From positions 5,394,001 through 5,458,000 of the forward strand of contig OZ316895.1 of the NCBI GenBank assembly GCA_973895155.1: DNA of 64,000 nucleotides, given 5' to 3'. The notes under the pieces are model-generated. The model had not been told where the DNA came from. It made no database searches and worked only from the letters and a program-made list of their open reading frames with translations. The translations under genes were made by a program, and so were the position numbers. Position 1 is the stretch's first letter. Each line of letters begins with the position of its first letter. Source of the DNA: Marsupella aquatica (lineage: Eukaryota; Marchantiophyta). Shown one piece after another: positions 21,236 through 32,613 of this stretch.

Positions 21236-22250
21236 TTACGTACCCCCGCTCAAATGGCTTCTTGAAGTAGAATATCCTGTCGTTGGCAAAATGGCTAAGT
21301 GTGGTGCAAAGACAATGTGGAAAATGTCTTCCAAAACCCACAACATCCACCATTTACCCCTACTCAAATGGCTTCTTGAAGCAAAATATCCTATCGTTGG
21401 AAAAATGGCTAAGTGTGGTGCGAAGACAATATGGACAATGTCTTCCAAAACCCACAACATCCACCATTTACCCTTGCTCAAATGGCTTTTTGAAGCAAAA
21501 TATCCTATCTTTGGAAAAATGGCTAAGTGTGGTACGAAGACAATGTGGACAATGTCTTCCAAAACCCACAACATCCACCATTTACCCCTGCTCAAATGGC
21601 TTCTTGAAGCAAAATATCATGTCGTTGGAAAAATGGCTACGTGTGGTGCAAAGACAATGTGGACAATGTCTTCCAAAACCCACAACATCCACCATTTACC
21701 TCTACTCAAATGGCTTCTTGAAGCAAAATATGATGTCGTTGGAAAAATGGCTAAGTGTGGTGCAAAGACAATGTGGACAATGTCTTCCAAAACCCACAAC
21801 ATCCACCATTTACCCTTGCTCAAATGGCTTCTTGAAGTAGAATATCCTGTCGTTGGAAAAATGGCTAAGTGTGGTGCGAAGACAATATGGACAATGTCTT
21901 CCAAAACCACAACATCCACCATTTACCTCTGCTCAAATGGCTTCTTGAAGCAAAATATCATGTCGTTGGAAAAATGGCTAAGTGTGGTACGAAGACAATG
22001 TGGACAAAACCCACAACATCCACCATTTACCTCTGCTCAAATGGCTTCTTGAAGCAAAATATCCTATCGTTGGAAAAATGGCTAAGTGTGGTACGAAGAC
22101 AATGTGGACAATGTCTTCCAAAACCCACAACATCCACCATTTACCCCTGCTCAAATGGCTTCTTGAAGCAAAATATCATGTCGTTGGAAAAATGGCTAAG
22201 TGTGGTGCGAAGACAATGTGGACAATGTCTTCCAAAACTGAAGGTGCAAA
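21236..22250. repeat. 114-bp minisatellite, about nine copies
   Basis: A 114-bp unit containing CACAACATCCACCATTTACC, GCTCAAATGGCTTCTTGAAG and TGGCTAAGTGTGGTGC repeats head to tail about nine times. Successive starts near 21341, 21455 and 21569 give an exact 114-bp period. One late copy (about 21985-22020) has lost some 12 bp, and another (about 21905) a single C. Because 114 is a multiple of three, frames stay open on both strands and encode 38-residue repeats. That openness is a by-product of the period and not evidence of a gene. Confidence 0.9.
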
Positions 22251-22506
22251 CTGAAGGTAGTATCCAGCAAAATGAATAACTTTTATACATCAGAACATAG
22301 TGAATGCAACTTGCTTTTTATTCATAAATGTTTCGAGTACAAGTTGCAAGTCAAGTTGTGACCTTGCAGTGTAGATGTATCATGGGCCTCCTTGCCTTCC
22401 AATAAAGTTACATTGTATCTGAAGCTATCTCAAGCTACATTGCATCTAAAGACCATTGAAGCTACCACAAAAATGGCTTAGTACCACACAAGAAGGGCGT
22501 CCACGC
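22251..22506. other. Spacer after the minisatellite
   Basis: No gene is visible. It contains two short ACATTG-type repeats (about 22410 and 22440) and leads into the convergent 3' end of the minus-strand gene. Confidence 0.5.
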
Positions 22507-23943
22507 TCAGTCAGCATATTGGGAAGGGTGCGGGAGTTGGTCAATAACCTCCCTGAATGTATCTTGTGAAGCAGTCATTTGGGAGTCATGCAAAAGTTGT
22601 GATGGCCCAAATGTGTCTACATTGTCACCATCACCTAGCGGGATTTCATGCAAGGGAGTTGGTCGAGTAGAAGGTGCTCCTCTTCCTCTCCCTTGGCCCT
22701 CCCCTCTACTTGTCGCGCTTTTACTTCGCTTTTGCTTGCCTCTCAGTGCTCTGTCTTCAACTTCTGATGTTGCTAAGTCATCATCTTCGGGGTGAAAAAA
22801 CACAACTTTTGTTTTGGGGTTGACTGCCAATAGAGGAACAACCTGCAATGCCTGGCTCATACCCTTGCTTGATTTAGAGGCCTCCTTCCTCTTCCTTGAG
22901 ACAAGAACAGGTACTAAGGACAAAGCAGCTCCTCCTTGTGGTACCTACAACCCACAAAGACATTAGAATACATGGACAAAGAGGTATTCACATTCCACAA
23001 TGAAGCAGAGGAATTTTGCTGCTGCACCCTTAGGCATACCTATGAGGACTTTGTAGCCGGTGCAGGGCCTGGTGTTGGCACTGGTATAGGGGCTGGTGCT
23101 TCTGCTGGTCCAGGTGTTGGCACTGGTATAGGGGCTGGTGCTTCTGCTGGTCCTGGTGTAGGGGCATGTGCTAGTGGTGGTCTAGGGATATCGGCAGGTG
23201 CATGTGTTGGTGTTGTTACAGGGGCAGGGGCTGAGTGTTCATTTGTTGGGATAGGGGTTGGGGCAGGTGCAAGGGATTGCTCCACCAAATTTCCCTTTCC
23301 TTTTTGCCTTTTGCTTGCTTTTTCCCGTTGTTGCCCTTCCTACAATCCAAAGCAACATCAAAAGACATTGACAAAGAGGTATTCACATTACTCAACAATT
23401 GGACGCCGCTGATGAGAAGGAATTCAATTATGTGGCCTAAGACACAAAGGCGTACCTTGGAGGGGTTGGTTGCTGGTACTGGGATTGCTAGTGCCACTGG
23501 TGCTGAGGACATTGCTGACACATCCCTTCCCCTTTGTCTTCCTCCCTACAATGAACAAAATTATTAATTGACATAGAAGACAGTTAGGGTTGTGTATTCA
23601 CTCCCTGGAAAGCAGTTTGATAAGGAAATTAGCCTGGTACATGAAGACATACCTGGGAGGGGTTGCTTGTTGGTGCTGGTGCTGGTGCTGGGGGCACAAC
23701 TGATACACCCCTTCTACTTCCTCACTACAATGGAGAATATCATTAACTAACTTGAATACATCGAGGGTTGTGTATTTAACCCCTGCAAAGTAATATGAAT
23801 AGAAAGGAATGTGGCCTTGTACAGGAAGGCAACCAGGCTGATCTATATCAAATTTCTTTCCCGTGCACGGGCTAGAATGAAGAAATTGCAGTGCACGTAG
23901 AAGACAATTAGGGTGATGTATTCAAACTTCCAAGTAAGCGCTT

Positions 23944-24296
23944 TTGAGACTTACAATCTGTGGTGCGAGGGTTGGTGCTGGTGATTCCACTGCTACAACC
24001 CCTCCAGGAGCCCTTCCGCTTCGTCTCTAGAATGAAGACATTGCAGTGCACACCAAAGACAATGAGGCAGATGTATTCAGACATTGCAAAGCATTGCAAA
24101 CAAATGTTTTTACCAAAAATACAAAGGCACACCTGGGAGTGAAAAGACATTGGGGTTGAAGTATGAAGGCTAGATTGCAATTGCACGACTTCCAAGTAAG
24201 CACTTCTGAGACTTACAATCCGTGGTGCGAGGGTTGGTGCTGGTGATTCCACTGCTACAACCCCTCCACTTGCCCTTTCGCTCCGTCTCTAGAATG
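23944..24296 (-). repeat. Duplicated exon pair in the minus-strand gene
   Basis: Two blocks, about 23944-24035 and 24206-24296, are nearly identical over about 85 bp including the donor-side GTAAGTCTC and the acceptor side. Both encode VVAVESPAPTLAPxIVS. The copies lie about 262 bp apart, so a whole exon with intron flanks was duplicated in tandem. Confidence 0.75.
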
Positions 24297-25049
24297 AAGA
24301 AATGCAGTGCACGACGAATACAATGAGGCAGCTGTATTCAGACATTGCAAAGCATTGCAAACATATGTTTTTACAAAAAACACAAAGGAAAACCTGGAAG
24401 GGGTTTGTTGACATTGGAGGGGATGGTGCTGCTTTTTGTACTGGGGATGGGGACTCCAGTGGTACACCCCTTCCCCTTCGTCTTTGTCCCTACAATATAT
24501 GAAATGAATGCTTAAGTAGGGGAGTGAAAAGACATTGGGGTTTAAGTATTCAGACTAGATTGCAATTGAATGACTTCCAAGTTTGCACTTTAGAGACTTA
24601 CAATCTGTGGTGCAGGGGCTGGTGGTGGTGGTGGTCGTGCTGCTGCTACTGGTACCGACTCTAATAGTACAATCTGTGGTGCAATGGCTGGTGGTGCAAG
24701 TGGTGGTAAGGACTCTGAGACTAATATACATGGTACAGGGGGTGGTGCTGTTGCTGCGACTGGCGCTATGAAGTCTGGGAGTAGAGTCTCTGGTGTAGGG
24801 GTTGGTGGTGCTACAAAGTCCAAGATAGTCTCCGATACTACTCCTTCCTGCAATGAACACAAGGAGCATCCGAATACAATGAGGCTCATGTATTCACAAT
24901 TTGCAAAGAAATTCCAAAAGTAATTGAAGCAAAGAAACAAAGACTGACCTGGAGGGGGTAGCCGTCCTCTCCCTCTCCATAGGTGTAAAAAATATTTTGG
25001 AGGCTTGAAACCAAGTGACACTGTTGTGAAAAGTTGAGTCCTTGTTCAT

Positions 25050-25300
25050 GGACATCCTGAATAGGATTGTCAATGGGATCCTGAACAGGATGGTCAATAG
25101 GATCATGAACAGGATGCTCAATAAGATGGTCTAAATCCTCAACATGAGAAGGATTATGATGATCATTGTCTTCATCATCCTGAACAGGATGGTCAATAGG
25201 ATCCTAAATAGGATCATGAACAGGATGGTCAATAAGATGGTCTAAATCCTCAACATGAGAAGAATTCTGATGATCATTGTCTTCATCATCCTGAACATGA
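25050..25300 (-). repeat. Tandem duplication encoding HPVHDPIDHPVQD-type repeats
   Basis: A segment of about 108 bp (near 25107-25190 and again near 25215-25295, plus shorter pieces) is repeated. In the protein frame it gives runs of His-Pro-Val-Asp. One copy has ATT CAG GAT where another has ATT TAG GAT, which makes the in-frame stop at 25206-25204. Confidence 0.75.
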
Positions 25301-26499
25301 GAAGGAACCTCAATAGGATCTTGTACAAGAGGCGGGTCCTCAACTGAAGTATTGAGGACAGGTTCAGATACTGTGTTTGGCTCATCTGGCTGTTGATCAG
25401 CATCATTTAGCAACAGACCCCACTTCTCAGGCCCAGGCTCATAATCGCTATTGTCAGACGTGTCCTCCCACTCTTCATTTAGTCTAGCCTGCACGTGGTT
25501 CAGACAATATGATGAGAATGGAATGTACAAACAATAAGCAAAGATTGCAAGAAGTAAAATAAGAAGGTCATACCTCTATTTGTGCAGCTTCAGTGGTCAT
25601 GCCCCGACCTTTGTATTCCTGCAGCAAATTGTTAGTGATTGTGGCTATGCTGATAGGCTTTTGCTATGCTTTCCACTCCATGTAATCTTGGTATGCAGCT
25701 TCAAAGTCGACTTCTTTGGGGCCATGCTTCCACTGCAAAAGTGCTATTTTTTGAGCCAAGTAATTCAAGGCATTCAAAATGAGAGCATCTCGAATAGTTT
25801 CAAACTGTATCAGCTCAAGAGGTTGCACCTCCACATCCGGCCGGGGGAAATGCATGGCAGAACACCACAATCTAGTTGAAGTGCCTGCAACTTGCGATCT
25901 CTAGGTAGAAGTACCGGCAATTCTTGGATTGAAGCAACCCAGCGACATAGAATAGGAGTAATTGCAGCAGCTGACACAGAGTCTTGCAACATCTCATACA
26001 CATTGTCATCCAACAAGGACGACCAACCATTCGGATGCCCTCCACGTATGTACACTTGCTTGATGACATGAATGAGCAATGATTTTGCAGGAACAAGCGG
26101 CTGATCTGCAGCAACACCATACTTCTTCTTTAGCATTGTCTTCTTCCGCAACTTTTTCTGTCTCCATCAAAGTCGCACAGTAGATCAAAGCTGGTTCCAA
26201 GAGGCCTCATTGTTGTCCTTCCTCACATTTGGCCCATGGCCCTTATGTTTCTTGGCAATCCGAGTGGAGAAGTCAGATTTTGAATACAACCAAGGTTGGC
26301 CCGCCTCCAATAATGCAGGTGGCAACTCCAATTTGTGTGTGACGTCCATGTGGGTTTGGAAACTAGCAAAGGAAGAGAATGACCGAGGCTTGTGAGCACC
26401 AGCTATGCAGACAAACACATGCTTGCCTTCAGCATCAACACAATGTCGGAAGTGATTCTCTTCCTCTGCTACCTGAATTTTTCTCATTCGTGGCGCCAT

Positions 26500-28010
26500 G
26501 GAAACTGAGCTTGAACCTTGGTTGGGCTCAAAATCAAAACCAACCTCTCCAACCTATGACCTTGACCTTCATCCTGTACTGCTTTGCACTCGTTAATGGA
26601 TAGGATTCAACTGCCATATGGAAACAGTCCCTGCACTGTTATCCACGTAATATTGAAACTATAAAGTGCCAGAACCGGAAGACATGGATGTGATGGTGCT
26701 AAGGCTAAGAAATTGCAGAATGCAAGAGACATTCAGGTAATGGTATTCTGCGCATCGACATGATGCAAAAAAATGCAGGAAACAGTATGTTGGGCTACAT
26801 TGATGGACAATCCTCCTCTGGAAGAAGCATAGAGGGAGATAGTCTCACCAAAACAAAACAGCCCATCAATGTTTGCAACAAGAGCACAACAAGAGCGATT
26901 ATGATGATAGCTGGACCAAACCAAGAAGAGAACAAGTTCAGATATAAGCAAAACTAGAACACACGGATGTCTTGGTATTCAAACAGGGCAGCAGAACTCA
27001 TAAGTACTTAGGCAAAAAGAGCTGAAATCATACCTAATGCTTCAACCAAGAAACAAATACAAGCGGGTTCAAGTGGGATGGAGATTAATCCTTGTCGTGA
27101 AGTCCACTTTGCCTAAAGCTCGCAGGCAATTATGCAGCAGAACCGGAGTACATGGATTTCATGGTGACAAAAACACACAAGAACAAGGAGACTTTGCAAA
27201 TGATCTGAACTAATCTAATGCAAATCTGAACAATGTAGAAGAACTTACGACGAGAAGGCAAAGATAATGCAGGAGACGTCATTCATGTTATGGTATGCAT
27301 GATTAAACAGTTTCTTGGGCTACATTGGTGGGCGGAATATCCTCCATACCTTATTGAAGAACAGCAAAGGGAGACACTCTCACCAATCCAAAACCCACCA
27401 ACAATCTGGCAGGCGCTACAATGTGAAAGAAATCTCGCAGAATGGGGTGAATGAATGCTACTCGATCCTAGCAGTGAGCCGAGACTCAGACCTCGCGCTC
27501 TCCTTTGGCATCGATCAATGAAATGTGCACACAATCAAAGCATGAACCTCCCCAAAATTGCCAGCCGCCAGCAGCAAACAACGCCTCACCTCCATGAACC
27601 ATGAAGACGCAATCCCCTCCGTAAAACAATGAAAAACTATCGATCCCACCCTCGACAAATGACGGTCGCGCTTGACCCTAAACCGCGCCCCGACAATGTG
27701 CGCCCTAAAACAGACATTTTGTTGAAGACATAAACCACGATGTATTCACGCTCACAAGGGACCATAGTGCGAGAACGCAAAACCACGTAGTTGCGGCCCG
27801 ACTGCAGCGGAGTCGCATGGTCGACTGCGGGAGGCAACCTTGCGTGGTGGCATGGCTCCCAACTGTGCAGTAAGGCCTTTACACGGGGAAACTGCCTTAC
27901 ACGGGGGCAAAGGGTACGGGCCATAATGAGGGGGCTGATTGGGGCAAAAGAGTTTGGAGGGGGCTGATCAAATAAAGTTTCTCGTGGAGGGGGTCTATTG
28001 AGCATATCCC
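26500..28010. repeat. Diverged direct duplication in noncoding sequence
   Basis: Two signatures recur in the same order: CAGAACCGGA.. ACATGGAT (about 26670 and 27138) and TGGGCTACATTG followed by GGGAGA..CTCTCACCAA (about 26790-26860 and 27317-27393). This implies an old tandem duplication with a unit near 0.5 kb. No convincing gene is present in the stretch. Confidence 0.5.
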
Positions 28011-29460
28011 TCTAAAATATTACACAAAACCAAAAGCTTCCAAGCCCAATCCTCATCCACAACTAAAGTATAGTAGGGATGGTCAGGTTTGCAAGTGCCC
28101 TGCATGAAACCTTAATATTCTGCACAGAGTAAGCGTTTACTTTGAACAAATTTAAACATGGATAAATCAGTGTTTGACTACAAATTTTACAGAAAATACT
28201 TAAATATGCCTTATAAATATGCCTTGTAAATTGATTCAAGGTCAATCAATGGTCTCAATCACTCTAAAGGGTCTCATTAAGTAACAATTTTCATTTTGGG
28301 GTCCACCAATAAAATCTATCCACTAAACACCAAGTTTCACAAAAAGTACCTAAAATCTTCTCTCATGACTCAGAATTTAGGACTCAGAGTTTGAATGATT
28401 ATATACTTAATGTGCGGACCTGATTGTCACTATGGTAGTAGACCCAGCCGTCAGAATCAACACACGCTAACTGGCAAACGCTTGTACTCAGACTCGACTG
28501 TTCTCCAGCTGTCATCAGCGGGCAGAAAGTTAATAAGAGCGTGCGTCCTCCCTCAGGGGAGTTTTCTAGGCCATCGATCCTCCGCCCATCAATGCCTTTC
28601 GGACGAAGATCTGCACGCATTTACATGTAAACGTCGATAGCTGGAGTTCCAATAAAGAGCACCGTGAGTTCTGACGGCGCCAAAGCTGACAAGCTTACTG
28701 TCCATTCGAATCGATAAACAATTGCCCTGTGAATCAGAATTCAGAAACGACTCGAAAATTGAGGAGCAGAGGACACGGTAGTTCGTTCTTTGCACACTTT
28801 TGCATGAGCCCCGACCATGATCTCGCTCTCGTCTCGTGACTTGCGGCGACCAACGACCGATCCCCTGTTTCCTCTCCTCCGTCGTCCCTCCACGGCTCCT
28901 CCCCTTCCTCCTCCACCTGTCGTCTGGACGAAGAAAACACATGGTATGCAAAGCTACGCACAAGCAGATCGATACACACTGCAGTGCGCTCCCATTTGAG
29001 CAAAGCTCCGCAAAGCCCGATGACTGCTGGATGTCCTTCATCAGTCTATTCAATTTCAGCAAACCCCAAAGCAACGGCAAAAAGGCTGTAGAGTGGGGAG
29101 TGGAGGCGTCTTTAGCGCGGCGCCTGTGATGACTGGATGAGGGTAAAAAGTTCAGCTACTGTACACAGCGAACGGGGAGAGTGGGAGACGCTTTGAAACT
29201 TCAAAAAGGCAACCGCGCGCATCTGAAAATGCGAGGGAAACAGCGGGCGCTCTAGTATGTTCTCGTATCGAGAGGCGCCGCTGGCGTTGGAACGAAGGAA
29301 GGGGCCGCGGGATAAGAGTTCTCTTGCACGCTGTCTTCGGGGCTGTTCTAGTACGGCGAGGCCGCGGGAGTCACCCTAGTGTACTATCCTACTTTGCGAT
29401 GAGTTCAGTGACCTATCGTAGGTTAACGAAGTGTGGTACACACTAGGGTGGTACCCTATC
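28011..29460. other. Intergenic spacer upstream of the zinc-finger gene
   Basis: The left part is AT-rich. From about 28800 the composition becomes GC- and CpG-rich, running into the promoter. Minus-strand open frames at 28589-29080 are Arg/Ser-rich and overlap each other in several frames; I do not regard them as genes. Confidence 0.5.
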
Positions 29461-29483
29461 GAGATTGAAGGCGGACGGAGGCG

Positions 29484-29491
29484 TATATAGG
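29484..29491 (+). promoter_or_regulatory. TATA box of the 32.6-40.3 kb gene
   Basis: TATATAGG sits in an otherwise GC-rich stretch, and a transcript start about 30 bp downstream (near 29515) would fit. It is followed by a pyrimidine-rich leader (CTGCTCTG units, 29758-29815) and an (AAG)n run at about 29944-29970, both typical of plant 5' leaders. The assignment is by position and sequence only. Confidence 0.45.
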
Positions 29492-29514
29492 TCTGGAGAG
29501 GACGTTGCGCGGGA

Positions 29515-32500
29515 GCGTCGTGGGCGTGATACCGGCAGTTCGAAAGACCGGGAGCGGGGTTACGGGTGGAGGGTCGGGAGGCTTGGAAAGGGAGGTTCGG
29601 GGGAGGTGTGGGTGGGACTAGTGAGCAGCAGCCGCAGCTGGCCGGTAGGGGGGAGGCGCGGGGGCGAGCAGTTCTGCGCGTCTTGTCTTGGCGCCTTGAT
29701 TTCCTGCCGCTGTCCCGTCGGGTTGTGTTGCGCACCTCCTCTCTGCCGCGCCCTCCACTGCACTGCTCTGCTCTGCTCTGCGCTGCTCTGTGCTGCTCTG
29801 TGCTCTCTCTTTTCTTCGTACTCGCACTCGTTCCAGGTCAAGCCGAGAGCCAGAGCTTCTTTGGAGATTACATTGCCGCCATCGCTTCTTCTACCGCGAT
29901 CCAATGGGGGTGGGTGAATGAATCTAGTTGCAAAGTACGAGAGAGAAGAAGAAGAAGAAGAAGAAGAAGGAAGAGGAATGAACTAACATCGTCAGATTCG
30001 GCGATAAGCTGTTTTCACGATTCTCGAATCCTCCCCAGCTAGGAGCTCACGCTAGATTCTCAAAATCTGCGTGATTTTGTAATAAGGATCTGGAAGTATA
30101 GGGTCGAGCAGAGGTGTCGGGAGATTCGTCGGTAGCATTTCACTCCATTCTAGCATTTTTACCGAGATTTTTGGTGGTACTTTGCGAGTTTTCATATCCT
30201 TTTTAGGATTTTTCACAGCCAAGATTGTCGGTTTCTTCTGCGTTACACTTTACTCTGCCGGGGGTTGCAGAATCCTACGTGATTTTCCTACATAGGGTTG
30301 TTTGATGCGATCGCCTCCCCTATTTTTTCTGGTTTTTCGCAGCGGTAGTAGCTTGAATCTTCGTTCGCGACCTCCGTCACTCAGATTCCACCCTCTTACT
30401 CTCCTGCGTCGCGGTGTTTTGATCCTCGTTTCCTGCCGTGCTGAGCTTGGTCTTAACATCCTGTACAGTCTAGATCTTTACTGTTGTTTTTGATCCTCTA
30501 ACAATCAGCTCCGGTAATCCAGCTTTGCCGATCTGTACCATAAATTGTGCTCCGATTGCACGGTTCTTAGTATCTTCCCATTGTACAGTTCAGAATGGCC
30601 TGACAGATGTTAGAGGCTATCATTTATGTATCTGGAACTTCTGATAGGTGGGACAGCCAATTTTCCCTACGAGTTGAGCCGCGCACCGTCGATACTTAGT
30701 GATCAGCTCCCTGTAAGTCCCAATTCGTACGGTTGCGAGCCATCGGTGGTGACAGATCCTAGTTTGTACCTCTTCAGACGAAATTGTTTGAGGTTGAAGC
30801 TTCGTCGAGAAGCTCGCTGAGTTTATCTGCTGCCGAGGGCTACCAATCTCTCAGGCCTTTCGTCGCCGTTGAAGGTCCCAAAAATATCAGATGGTGATAC
30901 TATCTCCTTCAACCTAGCTGCTGATTTCATCATCTTTGTAAATTTTATTGAGTCAGGATGTTCACTTTTTGACGTAAGCGATGATCTTTTAATATTTCAG
31001 GGAGCTTGATGTGACACTCTTCTTTTTGAGCAGGTCTTGGAGAGAGCACCTCGTTTTGCAAATTTCTGGGAAGGAGATTTGTGCCGCGAGCTTCTATTCT
31101 TGAGCACCGTGGTAAGCAGTCTCCCTTGGTGAAGGATTCTTCATGCCATTTTCTCTGTGGTTTACTCACAGTCCGGTCAGTTGTGGAAGTCGAATTTTGT
31201 GACAGCCATTCTTGTTATTAGAGGAATTCTCTTGAAAATGGGACAAAGGAAATGTGCTCTCGAGTCGTCTAGTCTGTCCGGGGACAGACTGACTGATCAT
31301 CATTCCTCCGCGTGTCAAATGATGTTGGTGATAGAAGATGAACCGTTGCTATCAACCCTAATTCCCCTCCTGAGGCTTTTAAGCTAGGATATTTCTTGCC
31401 AGTTTTCTTTAGGCTGAACTGTCCCCGAAATGAGTTTCAGTAGGATAGCGCAGTATGTACTCCCTGCCGGCTCCTTGAGGGCCGCATCTTCAGATCTCCC
31501 GGAGGTATCTAGTTGCGTGTTCACAGTGCCGATGACCTACAAGGACGATAGTCGTTTCGGATGGTCTGCTGGGTGAAGGATTGCCAAATAACCGACACTC
31601 CGACGTTCTTCTTGATTCCCGTAGATGAGCCGTCTGTTGGACAGCAGTGACTCCTGCCTTTCGGAGGTTTCTTGGTTTGCGCTTGGCCCAAGAAGATTTA
31701 ATTAGTTTGAATATTAAAAGGTCCTTGAGCTTAACAGGACTTTTCTCGTCTAGCTTCTGATTCAGACGCCGCAGTAAGCAGGATCTATATACGGATTCTT
31801 AGCGGAAACTTCTGCATGGTACATTTGTCTAAGGATTGTAGGTCTCCAAGCAGCCACTGATGTACTACGCAGATCCGTGTTCCCATGATTCACCTTGTCG
31901 GGGGAGAATTTAGGGAGAGTAGGTAGGTACTCATTGAATTTTAGTAGCCCTCATCGAAGCCGCCCCGTTGAAGTGTTAAGACAGTTATTCCCGGTTGTTT
32001 TCTTCGTTCCTCTCCTTACCTTCTCTCTCAACTCCTACTGTCTGCAAGTTATGATTTGTTGTTCCGTTCGTGTGTGCCATTCCCATTCTGCTTCATGAAA
32101 TTCAGCCAATACGCCCGATATTTGCTTGTTGGATTGACGGTTTACTGGCGTTCGCTTGTTTTGCGATCGCAGCAGAAAAACTATTAAGGCATCCAATGAA
32201 ATTCGATGACGAACACATTTGCATCCTGTATCAGAGTGAACTTAGACTTCGAAAATTTAAGTATGCTGCTTCATAATACACCGCAAGTATTTTTGCCCAT
32301 TGATACTGTTTTTTCAGGATACGTGGACGACAAGTCCTACATCTCCTTGTTTGGGATTCGGGAGCGCATGACGTCATTGTTGGCATAGTGTGACCTCTTA
32401 GTGGCTTCATTCGATGACCTGTCGAGGAAGGCCAATATATCTGATATTTTCAGCGAGTCAGTCTGACATATCTGGAATTGACACCTCTTGATAGAGGTCT

Positions 32501-32613
32501 AGATATCTCAAGAAATGCTCTCGGCTGTTCTTTGAACTCTGCGGATAATCGCTGTAAACCACTTCATCGGAAGTATAGATTTATTTTATCGTTGATGTTT
32601 ATAGTCCTTGGGC
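29515..32613 (+). other. Long 5' leader region, probably spliced
   Basis: Three kilobases between the TATA box and the first supported ATG hold no conserved protein. Donor-like GTAAGT (about 30713) and acceptor-like TTTTGAGCAG (about 31034) sites are present, so the leader is probably spliced. Many short upstream ATG frames occur. Confidence 0.4.

Larger units (their letters stand above)
22507..26499 (-). pseudogene. Multi-exon gene with serially similar Pro/Ala-rich exons, broken
   Basis: Reading leftwards, the first exon (26499 to about 26185, starting MAPRMRKIQ) holds a Cys/His cluster ending QTHMDVTH, possibly a degenerate zinc finger. Frame then shifts into 26151-25870 and again into 25870-25664, which suggests two indels or missed splice sites. 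Exon 25618-25574 and an acidic exon from about 25489 follow, the latter cut by TAG at 25206-25204. Then come six or more short exons (for example 23339-23040, 23544-23455, 24293-24213, 24030-23955), many starting with a GRRRG-like motif and ending NPSQ or similar, rich in Pro, Ala, Thr and Val. The last exon (22944-22507) is basic (SRKRKEASKSSKG) and acidic. No family is recognised. It may be a transposon accessory gene. Confidence 0.45.

Noticed and set aside
21045-22052. A 335-residue repeat protein.
   Set aside because: The frame is open only because the satellite period is 114 bp; frames on the other strand are equally open and there is no start or promoter context.
21236-22250. CRISPR-like array.
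   Set aside because: Units are contiguous near-identical repeats without unique spacers, in a eukaryotic genome.
28589-29080. A minus-strand 163-codon gene upstream of the zinc-finger gene.
   Set aside because: Several frames overlap in GC-rich sequence, composition is Arg/Ser-biased and no domain is visible.
29465-30042. Overlapping 110-160 codon frames on both strands.
   Set aside because: They arise from GC-rich, CTG/AAG-repetitive leader sequence with few stops.
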